A DNA stretch of 64,000 bases from Sphingomonas sp. (GCF_029239295.1 NZ_JAQZBC010000005.1:62001-126000); one strand, 5' to 3'; positions 1-9,806 are shown, counted from the stretch's first letter. A program made the numbers and translations. The notes: generated from the sequence alone by a model not told the origin.

Positions 1-855
1 ATAGAAATCCGCCACACGCGCCAGATGGTCACCGACCAGGAAGCCCTTGATGGTGATCCGCGCGCCGATCACCTTCGCCAGATACTTCAGCGCCTGCGGC
101 TTGCCGTCATTGTAGATGTCGATCATCCCGCAGATGGCGAAGCGGGAATGAAGCCGCGCCGCGAGCAGCGCGGCATCAAGATGGTCGCCGCCGACATTGT
201 CGAAATAGACGTCGATCCCCTGCGGCGCGGCATCAGCAAGCGCCTGAACCACGTTGCCCGCCTTGTAATCGATCACCTTGTCGGCACCGAGGGACTTGAC
301 CCATTCGGCCTTGGATGCACCGCCGGCCGAGCCGATGACGGTCATGCCCTTGGCCTTGGCGATCTGCACCACGGTCGATCCGACCGCGCCGGCGGCGGCG
401 GAGACGAACACGACCTCGCCCTCTTTCGCCTGCGCCACATCGAGCAGCCCGAAATACGCGGTCATCCCCGGCATGCCGAGCTGGCCGAGGAATGCCTCTT
501 CCGGCGCATCGATCGGCGGCAGCTTCTGCACCTGGCTGGCCGGCAGCACGGCTTCTTCGCGCCAGCCCATCATGTGCTGCACCTTGGTGCCGACCGGCAC
601 GTCGGCGGCCCGGCTCTCGATCACTTCTCCGATCGCACCACCCTGCATCGGTTCGCCGAGCGCAAACGGGGGAACGTAGCTTTTCACGTCGTTCATCCGG
701 CCGCGCATGTACGGGTCGACCGAAAGCCAGCGGTTGGCAATCCTCACTTCATTTTCGCCCAGCGGGGCGGACGGCTGGTCGATCAGTTCAAAGTCGCTTT
801 GCTGCGGCATGCCCGACGGGCGCGCTCGCAAGGTCCAGGCGCGTGGCATCATCAT
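1..855 (-). CDS. NADP-dependent oxidoreductase, MDR/CurA-like zinc-binding dehydrogenase family (C-terminus cut by window edge)
   Basis: Minus-strand reading gives MMMPRAWTLRARPSGMPQQSDFELIDQPSAPLGENEVRIANRWLSVDPYMRGRMNDVKSY...VFVSAAAGAVGSTVVQIAKAKGMTVIGSAGG..., typical of the CurA/leukotriene B4 dehydrogenase family. Open to the window edge, so absent from the ORF track. Confidence 0.9.
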   Translation of the reverse strand, partial: MMMPRAWTLRARPSGMPQQSDFELIDQPSAPLGENEVRIANRWLSVDPYMRGRMNDVKSYVPPFALGEPMQGGAIGEVIESRAADVPVGTKVQHMMGWREEAVLPASQVQKLPPIDAPEEAFLGQLGMPGMTAYFGLLDVAQAKEGEVVFVSAAAGAVGSTVVQIAKAKGMTVIGSAGGASKAEWVKSLGADKVIDYKAGNVVQALADAAPQGIDVYFDNVGGDHLDAALLAARLHSRFAICGMIDIYNDGKPQALKYLAKVIGARITIKGFLVGDHLARVADFY

Positions 856-909
856 CTCCCAGTTTCTATTGTGCGCCAGGGTTATGCATGAGCGACACCC
901 CAGACGCAA

Positions 910-969
910 AGAGCCCGGGCACAATGCCCGGGCTCTCTAGTGCCGGCTGCAGAGGGGAAACAGCCGGCA
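910..969 (-). terminator. Two consecutive hairpins: perfect 12-bp stem with 3-nt loop, then a 9-bp stem
   Basis: agagcccgggca-caa-tgcccgggctct (910-936) and tgccggctg...cagccggca (941-969), directly 3' of the minus-strand gene ending at 981. Confidence 0.6.
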
Positions 970-980
970 GCTAGCTCCAA

Positions 981-2104
981 TCAGTAGGTGCCCGAAAAGC
1001 TCCGATCGAGCGACGTGCGTCCCTCGTCCTTGCCGTCAGCCCCGCCGGTACCCTGGGTGCCGTCGGTGCGTGCCTGGGTGCGGCCCTGATCGCTGGTGCG
1101 ATCGCCATAGCCATGCAGCGCCGAGCTGTTTTCCTCGTCCCGCCAGTGCTTCTTGGCTTCCTCGGCGGTCTTGGTCAGCGTCACCTTGGTGTCGACGGTC
1201 GACAGCCAGCTCGACGGGATCGAGTGATGGTGGCCTTCGGCGTCGGCATCGTTCTTGGTCAGCAGGATGCGGTCACCGCGCACCTTGTCCACCGTGCCGA
1301 CATGGCTGCCGTCCAATAGTCGCGATCGAGCGCGGCGATCTGCGAACGGCGCCAGGATCCATAGTCGGAATCGCGGTGATGCGCATGGCGCTCACCATAG
1401 TCGCGCTCGTCCAGCTGCATGTCGGCCTCGCGGCGGCGCTCCGCCTCCTCGTCGCCGAACCAGGAGCGAAGCTCGTCCCCGGCCCGCGCCAGGAAGCCGC
1501 GGTCCTCATAGTCATAGCCTTGCGGCATGCCGCTGTAGCCGCCGCGCCCCGCATGACGCCCGCGATGCTCGTGCCAATCGAAATGGTCGTGCCGCCGGTG
1601 ATCGTCGTGATCGCGGCCGTAGGCGCCATATCCGCCGCGGCCCTGGCCTGCGCCGCGATAATCGTCACGGCCCTGCCATGCGCTGGCGCCATAGCCCTGC
1701 TGGCCACGATCCCAACGGCTGTCGCGCGACTGGCCATAGGTGGAGCGGCCATAGCGGTCGCCGCCATAATCGCCGTCGCGGCTCATCCGCCGGCCGTAGC
1801 CGCCGCTCCAGTCGCGCGTGTCATTGTCGTCATCCCGGCTGCGGTAGTCGCGATCGCGCCGCGAATAGGCGTCGTGGCCGTAATCGCGCTCGCCGTAGGG
1901 GACGAAATCGCTGACATAGTCGCGATCGTCGTCGCGGCCCGGGCGACCACCGCCCCCGCCGCTACCGCTGCCACGCCCAAGCCGGCCGGCAGCCGCATAG
2001 TCACGCGCGCTGGAATAAGTGTAGTCGCGGCCCAATCCATAGTCGCGGCCATAGTCCTGCTCTCGGCCGGCTTGATCACCTCGGCCGTTACGATCGTAAA
2101 CCAT
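981..2104 (-). pseudogene. DUF2171-type PRC-barrel-like protein with RDY-rich N-terminal region, apparently disrupted by internal deletion/frameshift near 1313-1318
   Basis: N-terminal frame (start 2104, MVYDRNGRGDQAGREQDYGRDYG...SWFGDEEAERRREADMQ...GSWRRSQIAALDRDY) runs out of frame into WTAAMSARWTRC*. The C-terminal DUF2171-like domain (LDGSHVGTVDKVRGDRILLTKNDADAEGHHHSIPSSW...LDRSFSGTY) continues in another frame from 1316 to 981. Confidence 0.6.
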
Positions 2105-2380
2105 GTCCTGAAACTCCTTGCGTGTCGGACGGCGCCGGGTGTCTGCGACCCGATCGCTCTGCCAAACCAAGCAACGACGCACGCTAATGTTCCTGTCGTT
2201 TCGGATGCGCATCGAGGTGCGGGTCGCATCGCGCGCCCGGATCGGCGTGGCAGCAATGATCGGACAAGAAGCCGGGCGCGGAAATGGCGACGATGCACGC
2301 CGCTGATGGCCGGCGAGAAGCCGTTGCATCGTAATCGGGAGCGAGCTAATGGCGTCGCTCCGGCTACGCCGGAACCGGGC

Positions 2381-2456
2381 GGGGCCGTAGCTCAGATGGG
2401 AGAGCGCTGCAATCGCACTGCAGAGGTCAGGGGTTCGATTCCCCTCGGCTCCACCA
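2381..2456 (+). tRNA. tRNA-Ala (anticodon CGC), CCA encoded
   Basis: ggggccg acceptor pairs with cggctcc; D-arm gctcagatgggagagc; anticodon stem ctgca/tgcag with loop atcgcac (CGC); T-arm caggggttcgattcccctc; 3' acca. Confidence 0.95.
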
Positions 2457-2602
2457 CCCACCTATGTGCGGCCATGAACGCCGATCGCGCCATACCGACG
2501 GCTCTCTCCAGTATCGCTTTCACGGATCATCGCGGCACCGGCGTGTCAATTCGTGCACCCTCGTGCGTGACTTTCTGGCGCAAGCATCGTTAAGTCGGTC
2601 GT

Positions 2603-3361
2603 ATGAGTGACGATCTGCCAGAAGCGATTCCCGCCGCCACCCTGATCATCTTCCGCGAGGCCGCCGAAGGGCCGCCCGAATTGCTGATGGTCGAACGGGC
2701 CAAGGCGATGGTCTTCGCCGGCGGCGCCATGGTGTTCCCCGGCGGCCGGATCGATCCCGGCGATCACGCCATGGCGGCGCTTCATGGCGGCGGCGACGAA
2801 ACCGCAGCACGCATCGCTGCGATCCGTGAAACGATCGAGGAAGCGGGCTTGCCGATCGGCCTGTCGTCGATCCCCAGTGCCGAAGCGTTGGTGCGGATGC
2901 GCACCGCACTGCATGCGGGCGATTCCTTTGCCGAAGCGCTTGCGGCGGTGGGTGCGACGCTCGATCTGTCGCAATTGGTGCCCTGGGCGCGCTGGCGCCC
3001 GGCCCATCGCAACATGCGCATCTTCGACACGCGATTCTACCTGGCGCAGCTGCCTGCCAATGCGCCCGTGGCCACTGTCGACAAGACGGAGAATGTCCGC
3101 CTGGTCTGGTCGACGGCGCAGCAGGTGCTGGACGATGCCGATGCAGGCAAGCTGGAGGTGATCTTCCCCACGAGGCGCAATCTGGAGCGACTGGCGCAGT
3201 TCACCAGCTTCGCCGATGCCGTGGCCCACGCCAACGACACGCCGATCCGCACCGTAACCCCTTGGTCGGAAACGCGCGCGGGTGAGGAGCATCTTTGCAT
3301 CCCCGATGACGCTGGCTACCCCATCACCTCCGAGGTGATCGCGAGCGCGATGCGGGGTTGA
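2603..3361 (+). CDS. NUDIX hydrolase, NUDT19/CoA-pyrophosphatase-like
   Basis: AATLIIFREA..., GGRIDPGDH...AAIRETIEEAGL NUDIX-like box with an insertion between the first G and the E-rich part. Confidence 0.85.
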   Translation: MSDDLPEAIPAATLIIFREAAEGPPELLMVERAKAMVFAGGAMVFPGGRIDPGDHAMAALHGGGDETAARIAAIRETIEEAGLPIGLSSIPSAEALVRMRTALHAGDSFAEALAAVGATLDLSQLVPWARWRPAHRNMRIFDTRFYLAQLPANAPVATVDKTENVRLVWSTAQQVLDDADAGKLEVIFPTRRNLERLAQFTSFADAVAHANDTPIRTVTPWSETRAGEEHLCIPDDAGYPITSEVIASAMRG

Positions 3362-4113
3362 TGCGCAAGCGGGATCGCGCCGCCCGGCGGGTGCGGCGCA
3401 TCGTTCGCCTGCTCGTCGCGCTGGCGCTGCTCTTCATTCTGGCACTCGTTGTTTATGGCTGGGCGCAGCGGCATCCGCAGGACACGCCCTGGGCGCCGCT
3501 CGACTTGGCGCATCCACCGGGGCTGTTCACCGGGCGAAAGCTGGTCGCGTTGAGCGAAGATTTCCCCCGCTGCCAGGCGCTGCTCGACCGCGCCGGCGTC
3601 GACTATACCGTTCTGCCGGAGCGGCGCGAGGGCGAGAATTGCGGCTATGACAATGGCCTGCGCTTCGCCAGCGACGAACCGCGCATCACGCCCTTCGCGC
3701 CCGCCAGCCTTGGCATTTCCTGCCCCGTCGCCGCCGCGCTGGCGCTGTGGCAGTGGGAGGTGGTGCAGCCCGCCGCCGAACGCCATTTGCGCATGCGAGT
3801 GACCCGGATCGAGCATCTCGGCAGCTACAATTGCCGGCGCCTTTATGGCCGAAGCAGTGGTGACTACAGCCAGCATGCGACCGCCAATGCCGTTGATATT
3901 GCTGGCTTCCGCCTCGCCGATGGCAGCCGGATCAGCGTGCTGGGTGATTGGAAAGATTCCGGCGCCAAGGCGGCATTCCTGCGCGACGTGCGTGATGGCG
4001 CGTGCAAGCTGTTCTCGACCGTCCTGTCACCGGATTATAACGCGGCCCACCGCGATCACTTCCACCTCGATCAGGCGAACCGTGGCGCGATGGGCTGGCG
4101 TTCATGCCGCTGA
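3361..4113 (+). CDS. Extensin-like C-terminal domain family protein, membrane-anchored
   Basis: N-terminal TM; C..SCPVAAALALWQWEVVQPAA...YNCRRLYGR..GDYSQHATANAVDIAGFRLADG...HRDHFHLD. ATG overlaps the preceding TGA (TGATG). Confidence 0.85.
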   Translation: MRKRDRAARRVRRIVRLLVALALLFILALVVYGWAQRHPQDTPWAPLDLAHPPGLFTGRKLVALSEDFPRCQALLDRAGVDYTVLPERREGENCGYDNGLRFASDEPRITPFAPASLGISCPVAAALALWQWEVVQPAAERHLRMRVTRIEHLGSYNCRRLYGRSSGDYSQHATANAVDIAGFRLADGSRISVLGDWKDSGAKAAFLRDVRDGACKLFSTVLSPDYNAAHRDHFHLDQANRGAMGWRSCR

Positions 4114-4129
4114 CGCGCGGCGGCGCGGC

Positions 4130-4789
4130 TCAATATGGGAGCGCGGGGCTCTCCACCTTTTCGACCCAATATGGAAAAAACGCCGGCGGGCGCGCGGACC
4201 AGCCCGATGCCGTTGCGGCCGCTTCGCTGATCGATTGCAGCAGGTCGCGGCGCAATTCTGGGTTCAAATGGGGCAGCGCGGCCGCCGAACAGAAGGCACC
4301 GGGCAGCCACGGCCGTGCCGATGCGCCGATCAGCCGTTCGTAGAGGAACCGATACGCAGAAAAGCTGGTGATGCGCCCCTGCCCCAGATCAAAAGCGCTG
4401 AGCCCGATCAATGGCGCGAGGAACTGTTCGACCGCATCGATTCCGCTGTCCTGCGGGATCATCGATCGGATGTCGGGAAGGCGACGGTAATAGCGCGCCT
4501 GCGCCCGGATGCTCGCGGCCTCGACGATATCGCGCGACCAGCGGAACAGCGCGTCCTCACGGTCGAGACCGATGTCCAGGCTGCGACGAATGTAGCGCTG
4601 GGTGGCCGCCGGGAAGCCGGCGAACTCCTTCATTTCCGCCAGGGTCATTGCGCCTTCTGCCGGCCTCATCATCGCGCCCATCGCTCGCCACCCCGCCCGT
4701 GTGTTGGCGATCGGCGGGGCGGTCCCTTGCGGGTCCGCCACGCCGATCATGGAGCCGATACGACCATGCCCGATGTCGCACTGCAACAA
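4130..4789 (-). CDS. Hypothetical protein (actual start may be internal)
   Basis: Long minus ORF convergent with the extensin-like gene; MMRPAEGAMTLAEMKEFAGFPAATQRYIRRSLDIGLDREDALFRWSRDIVEAASIRAQ... No family recognised with certainty. Confidence 0.6.
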   Translation of the reverse strand: MLQCDIGHGRIGSMIGVADPQGTAPPIANTRAGWRAMGAMMRPAEGAMTLAEMKEFAGFPAATQRYIRRSLDIGLDREDALFRWSRDIVEAASIRAQARYYRRLPDIRSMIPQDSGIDAVEQFLAPLIGLSAFDLGQGRITSFSAYRFLYERLIGASARPWLPGAFCSAAALPHLNPELRRDLLQSISEAAATASGWSARPPAFFPYWVEKVESPALPY

Positions 4790-4853
4790 GGGATGCGACG
4801 AACCGACATCGCCTTGTTACAGAATGACGGCAGGTGAGGCTTTGGCGCAACAA

Positions 4854-5075
4854 TCAGGCGTCGCGCTGGCGTTCGGCTTCCTCATCATAACCCGACGACT
4901 TGGGCGCATCGCCGCTGCTGCCCGGCTGCGTGTTGGAAGGCGGGTCGGAGGCGTCCATCGATTCATCCAGGCCAGCGTCCAGCTGCGCGTCCTTGTTCTC
5001 CGGGTCCTTGTTCAAGCGCTCGGCAATTGATTCGTCGCGACCGGCATCCTGTGACGGTGGCTGCTGCGTGGGCAT
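4854..5075 (-). CDS. Small acidic hypothetical protein
   Basis: MPTQQPPSQDAGRDESIAERLNKDPENKDAQLDAGLDESMDASDPPSNTQPGSSGDAPKSSGYDEEAERQRDA; upstream ggagag RBS-like sequence. Confidence 0.6.
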   Translation of the reverse strand: MPTQQPPSQDAGRDESIAERLNKDPENKDAQLDAGLDESMDASDPPSNTQPGSSGDAPKSSGYDEEAERQRDA

Positions 5076-5115
5076 CGAACTCTCCTTCGTTACCCATCTT
5101 CAACGAACGATTTGT

Positions 5116-5925
5116 CTACCCTGTTCCTTGGTCCCCGCCGCCAGCATCATCGATCCGGCGCACACACACCGTTTGCCGCTGCAGCGTCGCCACGCCGAAG
5201 ATCGTCATGAAGGCAATTTCGGTCGCGTCCAGCCCGACGCCGACCCGTACCAGATCGTCGCCGCTGGCCATTCCGGTCGCGTCGACCAGTCGCCATCCCC
5301 CGTCCAGCCACAGTTCGGCGACCGCGTGGAAATCGGGCGGATCGACGCCCGGCGCATAGGCGCCGACGCATCGAGCCGGGATCTCGCATGCGCGGGCCAG
5401 CGCCACCAGCAGATGGGCATAGTCGCGGCATACGCCACGCCGTTCGGCAAAGGTGGTCAGCGCGCTGCTGCGCCCGTTGCTGACGGCGTTGCTGTAGGTC
5501 ATGTGGCCGCGCACCCAATCGACCAGCGCGGCTGCGAGCGCGCCGCCGCTCAGGCCGGCGAAGGTGTCGCGCACGAAATTCTCGAACCGATCGGATTCGA
5601 TATAGCGGCTGGGAAGCAGGTATCGCACCGCCTCCGCCGGCAGCGCGCGCACCGGCGTTTCCGGCAGCGCCGCCAGATCGATCCGTGGCCGATAAATCGC
5701 GACGATCGCCTGATAGTCGACCACCAGCCGCTGGTCGCCGCGCGCCCAGCAACGCTGGCCGATCCCCTCTTCGCCGGGCAGCGCACGGATCGGGTGATCG
5801 GAATGGATGACAAGCGATTCGCGCTCGATCCACTGGTCGGCGGTGGCCGCAGCCTCGACCTGGAACAGGACGTCGGCGGGCTCGGGAAAGCCGTAATCCA
5901 GATGAACGTCGATCGACAGACGCAT
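5116..5925 (-). CDS. Transglutaminase-like family protein
   Basis: MRLSIDVHLDYGFPEPADVLFQVEAA...TFAERRGVCRDYAHLLVALARACEIPARCVGAYAPG...DFHAVAELWLDGGWRLVDATG (Cys-His-Asp). Confidence 0.9.
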   Translation of the reverse strand: MRLSIDVHLDYGFPEPADVLFQVEAAATADQWIERESLVIHSDHPIRALPGEEGIGQRCWARGDQRLVVDYQAIVAIYRPRIDLAALPETPVRALPAEAVRYLLPSRYIESDRFENFVRDTFAGLSGGALAAALVDWVRGHMTYSNAVSNGRSSALTTFAERRGVCRDYAHLLVALARACEIPARCVGAYAPGVDPPDFHAVAELWLDGGWRLVDATGMASGDDLVRVGVGLDATEIAFMTIFGVATLQRQTVCVRRIDDAGGGDQGTG

Positions 5926-5969
5926 GGGGCCTTTCCCCCTCATCGGCCGGAGGGGTCGGAGCTGAAGGC

Positions 5970-6005
5970 AAAAGAAAAGGCCCGGCAGGTTTCCCCGCCG
6001 AGCCT
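5970..6005 (-). terminator. Rho-independent terminator of the Bax inhibitor-1 family gene
   Basis: On minus strand: aggctcggc-ggggaaacct-gccgggcct followed by tttcttttg. Confidence 0.75.
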
Positions 6006-6028
6006 CGGTCAGTCCGGATGGTGCTCGC

Positions 6029-6775
6029 TTATTCGCGGTTGCCCAGGAACGAGAGCAGGAACTGGAACATGTTGATGAAGTCGAGATAGAGCGACAGCGC
6101 GCCCATGATCACGGCCTTGCCCATCATGTCGGTGCCGGCAACGTGAGCGTACATCTCCTTGATGCGCTGCGTGTCATAGGCGGTCAGGCCAGCGAACAGC
6201 AGCACGCCGATCGCGCTGATGCCCATCTGCAGCGCAGAGCTCTGCATCCACAGGTTGAGCAGCGAGGCGACGATCAGGCCGACGACGCCCATGATCAGGA
6301 ACGTGCCGAATGCCTGCAGGTTACGCTTCGTCGTGTAGCCGTAGATGCTAAGCGACAGGAACGCGACGGCCGTTGCGAAGAACGTCGTGGCGATCGAGGA
6401 GCCGGTGTAGACGAGGAAGATCGTCGACATCGACAGGCCCATGATGCCCGCGAACGCCCAGAACAGCAGCTGCGCGGCGCCGGTCGACAGGCGATTGATG
6501 CCAAAGCTCAGCACCATCACGAACGCCAGCGGCGAGAACATGATGATATATTTCAGCGGCCCGGGGGTCAGGAACACCGCCGCCGCAAGGCTTTCGCGCC
6601 CGCCGCTGGCGAACAGCAGCGCGACGATGCCGGTGAGCAGTACGCCCGAAGCCATGTAATTGTAGACCGACAGCATGTATTTGCGGAGACCCGCATCATA
6701 TGTCGTTCCACGGGTGCCCGGTACGCTCGCGCCGAACGCGCTCGCGGTCGGACGGGGGTCGGACCAGTTGGCCAT
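6029..6775 (-). CDS. Bax inhibitor-1/YccA family membrane protein
   Basis: MANWSDPRPTASAFG...GTTYDAGLRKYMLSVYNYMASGVLLTGIVALL...LTAYDTQRIKEMY...GALSLYLDFINMFQFLLSFLGNRE. The longer ORF to 7519 is non-genic extension. Confidence 0.95.
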   Translation of the reverse strand: MANWSDPRPTASAFGASVPGTRGTTYDAGLRKYMLSVYNYMASGVLLTGIVALLFASGGRESLAAAVFLTPGPLKYIIMFSPLAFVMVLSFGINRLSTGAAQLLFWAFAGIMGLSMSTIFLVYTGSSIATTFFATAVAFLSLSIYGYTTKRNLQAFGTFLIMGVVGLIVASLLNLWMQSSALQMGISAIGVLLFAGLTAYDTQRIKEMYAHVAGTDMMGKAVIMGALSLYLDFINMFQFLLSFLGNRE

Positions 6776-6907
6776 TTCGTATATGCTCCTTCGTCCGGCA
6801 AAAGGGCCGGATACCCACGGAATATTGCGCGCGGGGACGCAAAGTTCAAGTTTGGCGCGCTCCAGCAACAGTTCGTCACATGATTTATCGCCCAAGGGAG
6901 CCCGTTG

Positions 6908-7450
6908 ATGCACCGCCTGTTCGTGGCGCTTCGCCCGCCGCCCGCCATTCGCGATGCGCTGATCGACACGATGGACGGGGTGTTGCCGGCGCGCTGGCAG
7001 GATGACGAGCAACTCCACCTTACGCTCCGCTTCATCGGCTCCGTTGATCGCCCGGTCGCGGAGGATGTGGCGCTCGCCTTGTCGACGCTCAGCGCCCCTG
7101 CCCCCACCGTGACGTTGTCGGGTGTCGGCCGCTTCGAGCAGCGCGGGCGCACGGGGGCGCTGTGGGCCGGGGTGGCGCCGCACGATGCGCTGGCGGCGAT
7201 CCACCGCAAGGTCGACCAGGCGATGATCCGCGTCGGTCTGGAGCCGGAGCATCGCGCCTTCCTGCCGCATATCACGCTCGCGCGGCTCAGCCGCGGCGCG
7301 CAGGCGGAAATGGAAGTGGCTGCCTGGCTCGCGCGGCACGCCGCGTTGACCAGCGAGCGGTTCGCGTTCAGCCACCTGATCCTGTACGAAAGCCACCTCG
7401 GCCAAGCCGGCGCCAGCTATGAGCCAATCGCACGCTGGCCCCTCGCCTGA
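6908..7450 (+). CDS. thpR: RNA 2',3'-cyclic phosphodiesterase
   Basis: HLTLRFIG and HITLAR HxTx motifs; 2H phosphoesterase length and fold. Confidence 0.92.
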   Translation: MHRLFVALRPPPAIRDALIDTMDGVLPARWQDDEQLHLTLRFIGSVDRPVAEDVALALSTLSAPAPTVTLSGVGRFEQRGRTGALWAGVAPHDALAAIHRKVDQAMIRVGLEPEHRAFLPHITLARLSRGAQAEMEVAAWLARHAALTSERFAFSHLILYESHLGQAGASYEPIARWPLA

Positions 7451-7505
7451 TCGTCTGTTAGGCCCGGCGGCAACGATCGAAAAAACACCATGATACGGGG
7501 GCAGG

Positions 7506-9065
7506 ATGCAGACCGACACGGACGGTGAATATCGCGCCAGTGGTTACGCCTGGTACGTCCTGGCCATCCTGTTCTTCGTGTACATCCTGAACTTTATCGA
7601 CCGGCAGGTGATCTCGATCCTGGCGGAGGACATCAAGCGCGACCTGAACCTGCGCGACGAGGATCTCGGCTTCCTCTACGGCACCGCGTTCGGCGTGTTC
7701 TATGCGCTGTTCGGCATTCCGCTCGGCCGGCTGGCGGACAGCTGGCACCGTGTCCGGCTGATCAGCGTGGGCCTGGCATTGTGGTCGACGATGACCGCGC
7801 TCTCGGGCCTGTCGAAAAGCGGCACGCAGCTTGCCGTCGCACGGATCGGGGTGGGCATCGGCGAGGCGACGGCCAGCCCCTCGGCCTATTCGCTGATATC
7901 CGACTATTTTCCCAAGAAGCTGCGCGGCACCGCACTGTCGATCTATTCCGCGGGCATTTACGTCGGCGCCGGCATCTCGCTCTTCATCGGCGGGCTGATC
8001 GTGCAGAACTGGAATGCGGCCTATCCGAACGGCGGTCCGTTCGGGCTCGCCGGCTGGCAGGCCGCCTTCCTCGCGGTCGGCTTGCCCGGCCTCGTCTTCG
8101 CGGTGTGGATCGCGACCCTGCGTGAGCCGGTGCGCGGCCTTTCCGAAGGGTTGGCGCAGCCGCCGCATCCGGCACCCTTCCGCGAATTCTTCAACGAACT
8201 GATGTCGATCCTGCCGCCGTTCACCCTGATCGGCGCGGCCCGGCTGGGCACCCGCGCGCTCGTCACGAACCTGATCGGGCTGGCGGTGGTGGCAGCGGCG
8301 GTCATTGCGCTGATCAGCATCGGGGAGCCGCTGCCGCAATGGCTGGCGGTCGGCATCGGCTGCTATGCGGTCTTCTCCTGGGCGCTGGCGCTGCGCCACC
8401 GTGATCCGCCGACCTTTGCGCTGATCGTCGGCACGCCGGCATTCCTGTGCACGGTGGTTGCGTATGGCCTGAACGCCTTCCTCAGCTACGCCGCCGGTTT
8501 CTGGGCAGCGCCCTATGCGATGCGCGATCTGGGCATCACGCCGGCAGAGGCCGGGCTGATTCTGGGCGGGCTGGGCGCCGTGTCCGGTTTCCTCGGCGTG
8601 ACCGCGGGAGGCATTCTGGGCGACCGGATGCGCGCCAAGCACCCGGGCGGGCGGCTGATCATGGTTGCGCTGGGCGCGGTGGTGCCGGCACCGTTCCTGG
8701 CGATCGCCTTCACCACCGATACGCCGATGGTGCTCTACGTCTGCCTGTTCCTGGGTCAGTTCACCGCCAGCTGGGGGCTGGGCAATTCAGCCGCCACCAC
8801 GCAGGATCTGGTGCTGCCGCGGATGCGCGGGGCGGCGACTGCGACCTATTTCATCGGCACCACGCTACTCGGTCTGGCGCTCGGCCCGTATCTCGCAGGG
8901 CGTATCTCCTCGCTGACCGACAGCCTGTCGACCGGCATGCTCTCGCTCCTCGTCACCGTGCCGATCACGCTCGCCGCCGCGATCGCCGCCTTCCGTCTGG
9001 TGCCGGAGGCCGAACGCACGCGTGAGGCCCGCGCACGCGCCGCTGGTGAGCCCGACCTCGCTTGA
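7506..9065 (+). CDS. MFS transporter, spinster-like
   Basis: YVLAILFFVYILNFIDRQVISILAEDIKRDLNLRDEDLGFLYGTAFGVFYALFGIPLGRLAD; about 12 TM segments. Confidence 0.92.
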   Translation: MQTDTDGEYRASGYAWYVLAILFFVYILNFIDRQVISILAEDIKRDLNLRDEDLGFLYGTAFGVFYALFGIPLGRLADSWHRVRLISVGLALWSTMTALSGLSKSGTQLAVARIGVGIGEATASPSAYSLISDYFPKKLRGTALSIYSAGIYVGAGISLFIGGLIVQNWNAAYPNGGPFGLAGWQAAFLAVGLPGLVFAVWIATLREPVRGLSEGLAQPPHPAPFREFFNELMSILPPFTLIGAARLGTRALVTNLIGLAVVAAAVIALISIGEPLPQWLAVGIGCYAVFSWALALRHRDPPTFALIVGTPAFLCTVVAYGLNAFLSYAAGFWAAPYAMRDLGITPAEAGLILGGLGAVSGFLGVTAGGILGDRMRAKHPGGRLIMVALGAVVPAPFLAIAFTTDTPMVLYVCLFLGQFTASWGLGNSAATTQDLVLPRMRGAATATYFIGTTLLGLALGPYLAGRISSLTDSLSTGMLSLLVTVPITLAAAIAAFRLVPEAERTREARARAAGEPDLA

Positions 9066-9796
9066 TCCACCTGACGGCAAGGCTGGCGGCGATCCTCGTC
9101 GCCTTGCTGGTGGCGCTGCCGATCCATCTGCTGTGGCGGCTGCTGCGCCTCCCTTCCCCCTGGCCGCGCTGGTTCCTGGGCGCGATGGGGTGGATCATCG
9201 GCGCGCGGCGGCAAACGACCGGCGTTCCGCTGAAACGCAACGTCGTCTTTGTCTCCAACCACTTGAGCTGGATGGACATCCCGATCCTCGCCGGGCGGAC
9301 CGGAAGCGCTTTTGTCGCCAAGGCGGAGCTGCGCGCCGTCCCGCTGGTCGGCTGGCTGTGCACGCTCAACCGGACGATCTTCGTGCGGCGCGAGGATCGC
9401 ATGGCCGTGACCGAGCAGATCGCGACGCTCCGCGCGGCGCTGTCCGAGGCGTGGGCGGTCACCGTTTTCCCGGAGGGAACGACCGGTGACGGGACGGAGC
9501 TGCTCCCGTTCAAGGCGCCGCTGCTCGCGGTGCTCGATCCGCCGCCGCCGGGCGTCCTCGTTCAGCCGGTGCGGATCGACTATGGCGACGCGACACGCGA
9601 ACTGGCCTGGGTCGGCGATGAGCCCGGCACCGCGCATGCCGCACGGGTGCTGCGACGGCGCGGCAGCTTCACCGCTCGGCTGACCTTCTGCACGCCATTC
9701 GACCCGCGTGACTATCCGGGGCGCAAGGCAATCGCGGCGGAGGCGCGGGCGCGGATCGCGGCGGCCGGTGGCGTGGGGGCCGCAGCTTCGCTATAG
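9062..9796 (+). CDS. Lysophospholipid acyltransferase (PlsC-like 1-acyl-sn-glycerol-3-phosphate acyltransferase)
   Basis: [13 protein letters not shown] (NHxxxxD) and FPEGTTGDG motifs; start overlaps upstream stop. Confidence 0.9.
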   Translation: MIHLTARLAAILVALLVALPIHLLWRLLRLPSPWPRWFLGAMGWIIGARRQTTGVPLKRNVVFVSNHLSWMDIPILAGRTGSAFVAKAELRAVPLVGWLCTLNRTIFVRREDRMAVTEQIATLRAALSEAWAVTVFPEGTTGDGTELLPFKAPLLAVLDPPPPGVLVQPVRIDYGDATRELAWVGDEPGTAHAARVLRRRGSFTARLTFCTPFDPRDYPGRKAIAAEARARIAAAGGVGAAASL

Positions 9797-9806
9797 GGCC
9801 GGCACC

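Noticed and set aside
1070-2593. 507-aa plus-strand ORF that runs through the tRNA-Ala gene
   Set aside because: Ala/Val/Ile-rich shadow of the RDY-rich minus gene and overlaps a clear tRNA.
6776-7519. N-terminal extension of the Bax inhibitor-1 ORF to 7519
   Set aside because: Antisense to thpR; the family N-terminus begins at MANWSDPRPTASAFG (6775).
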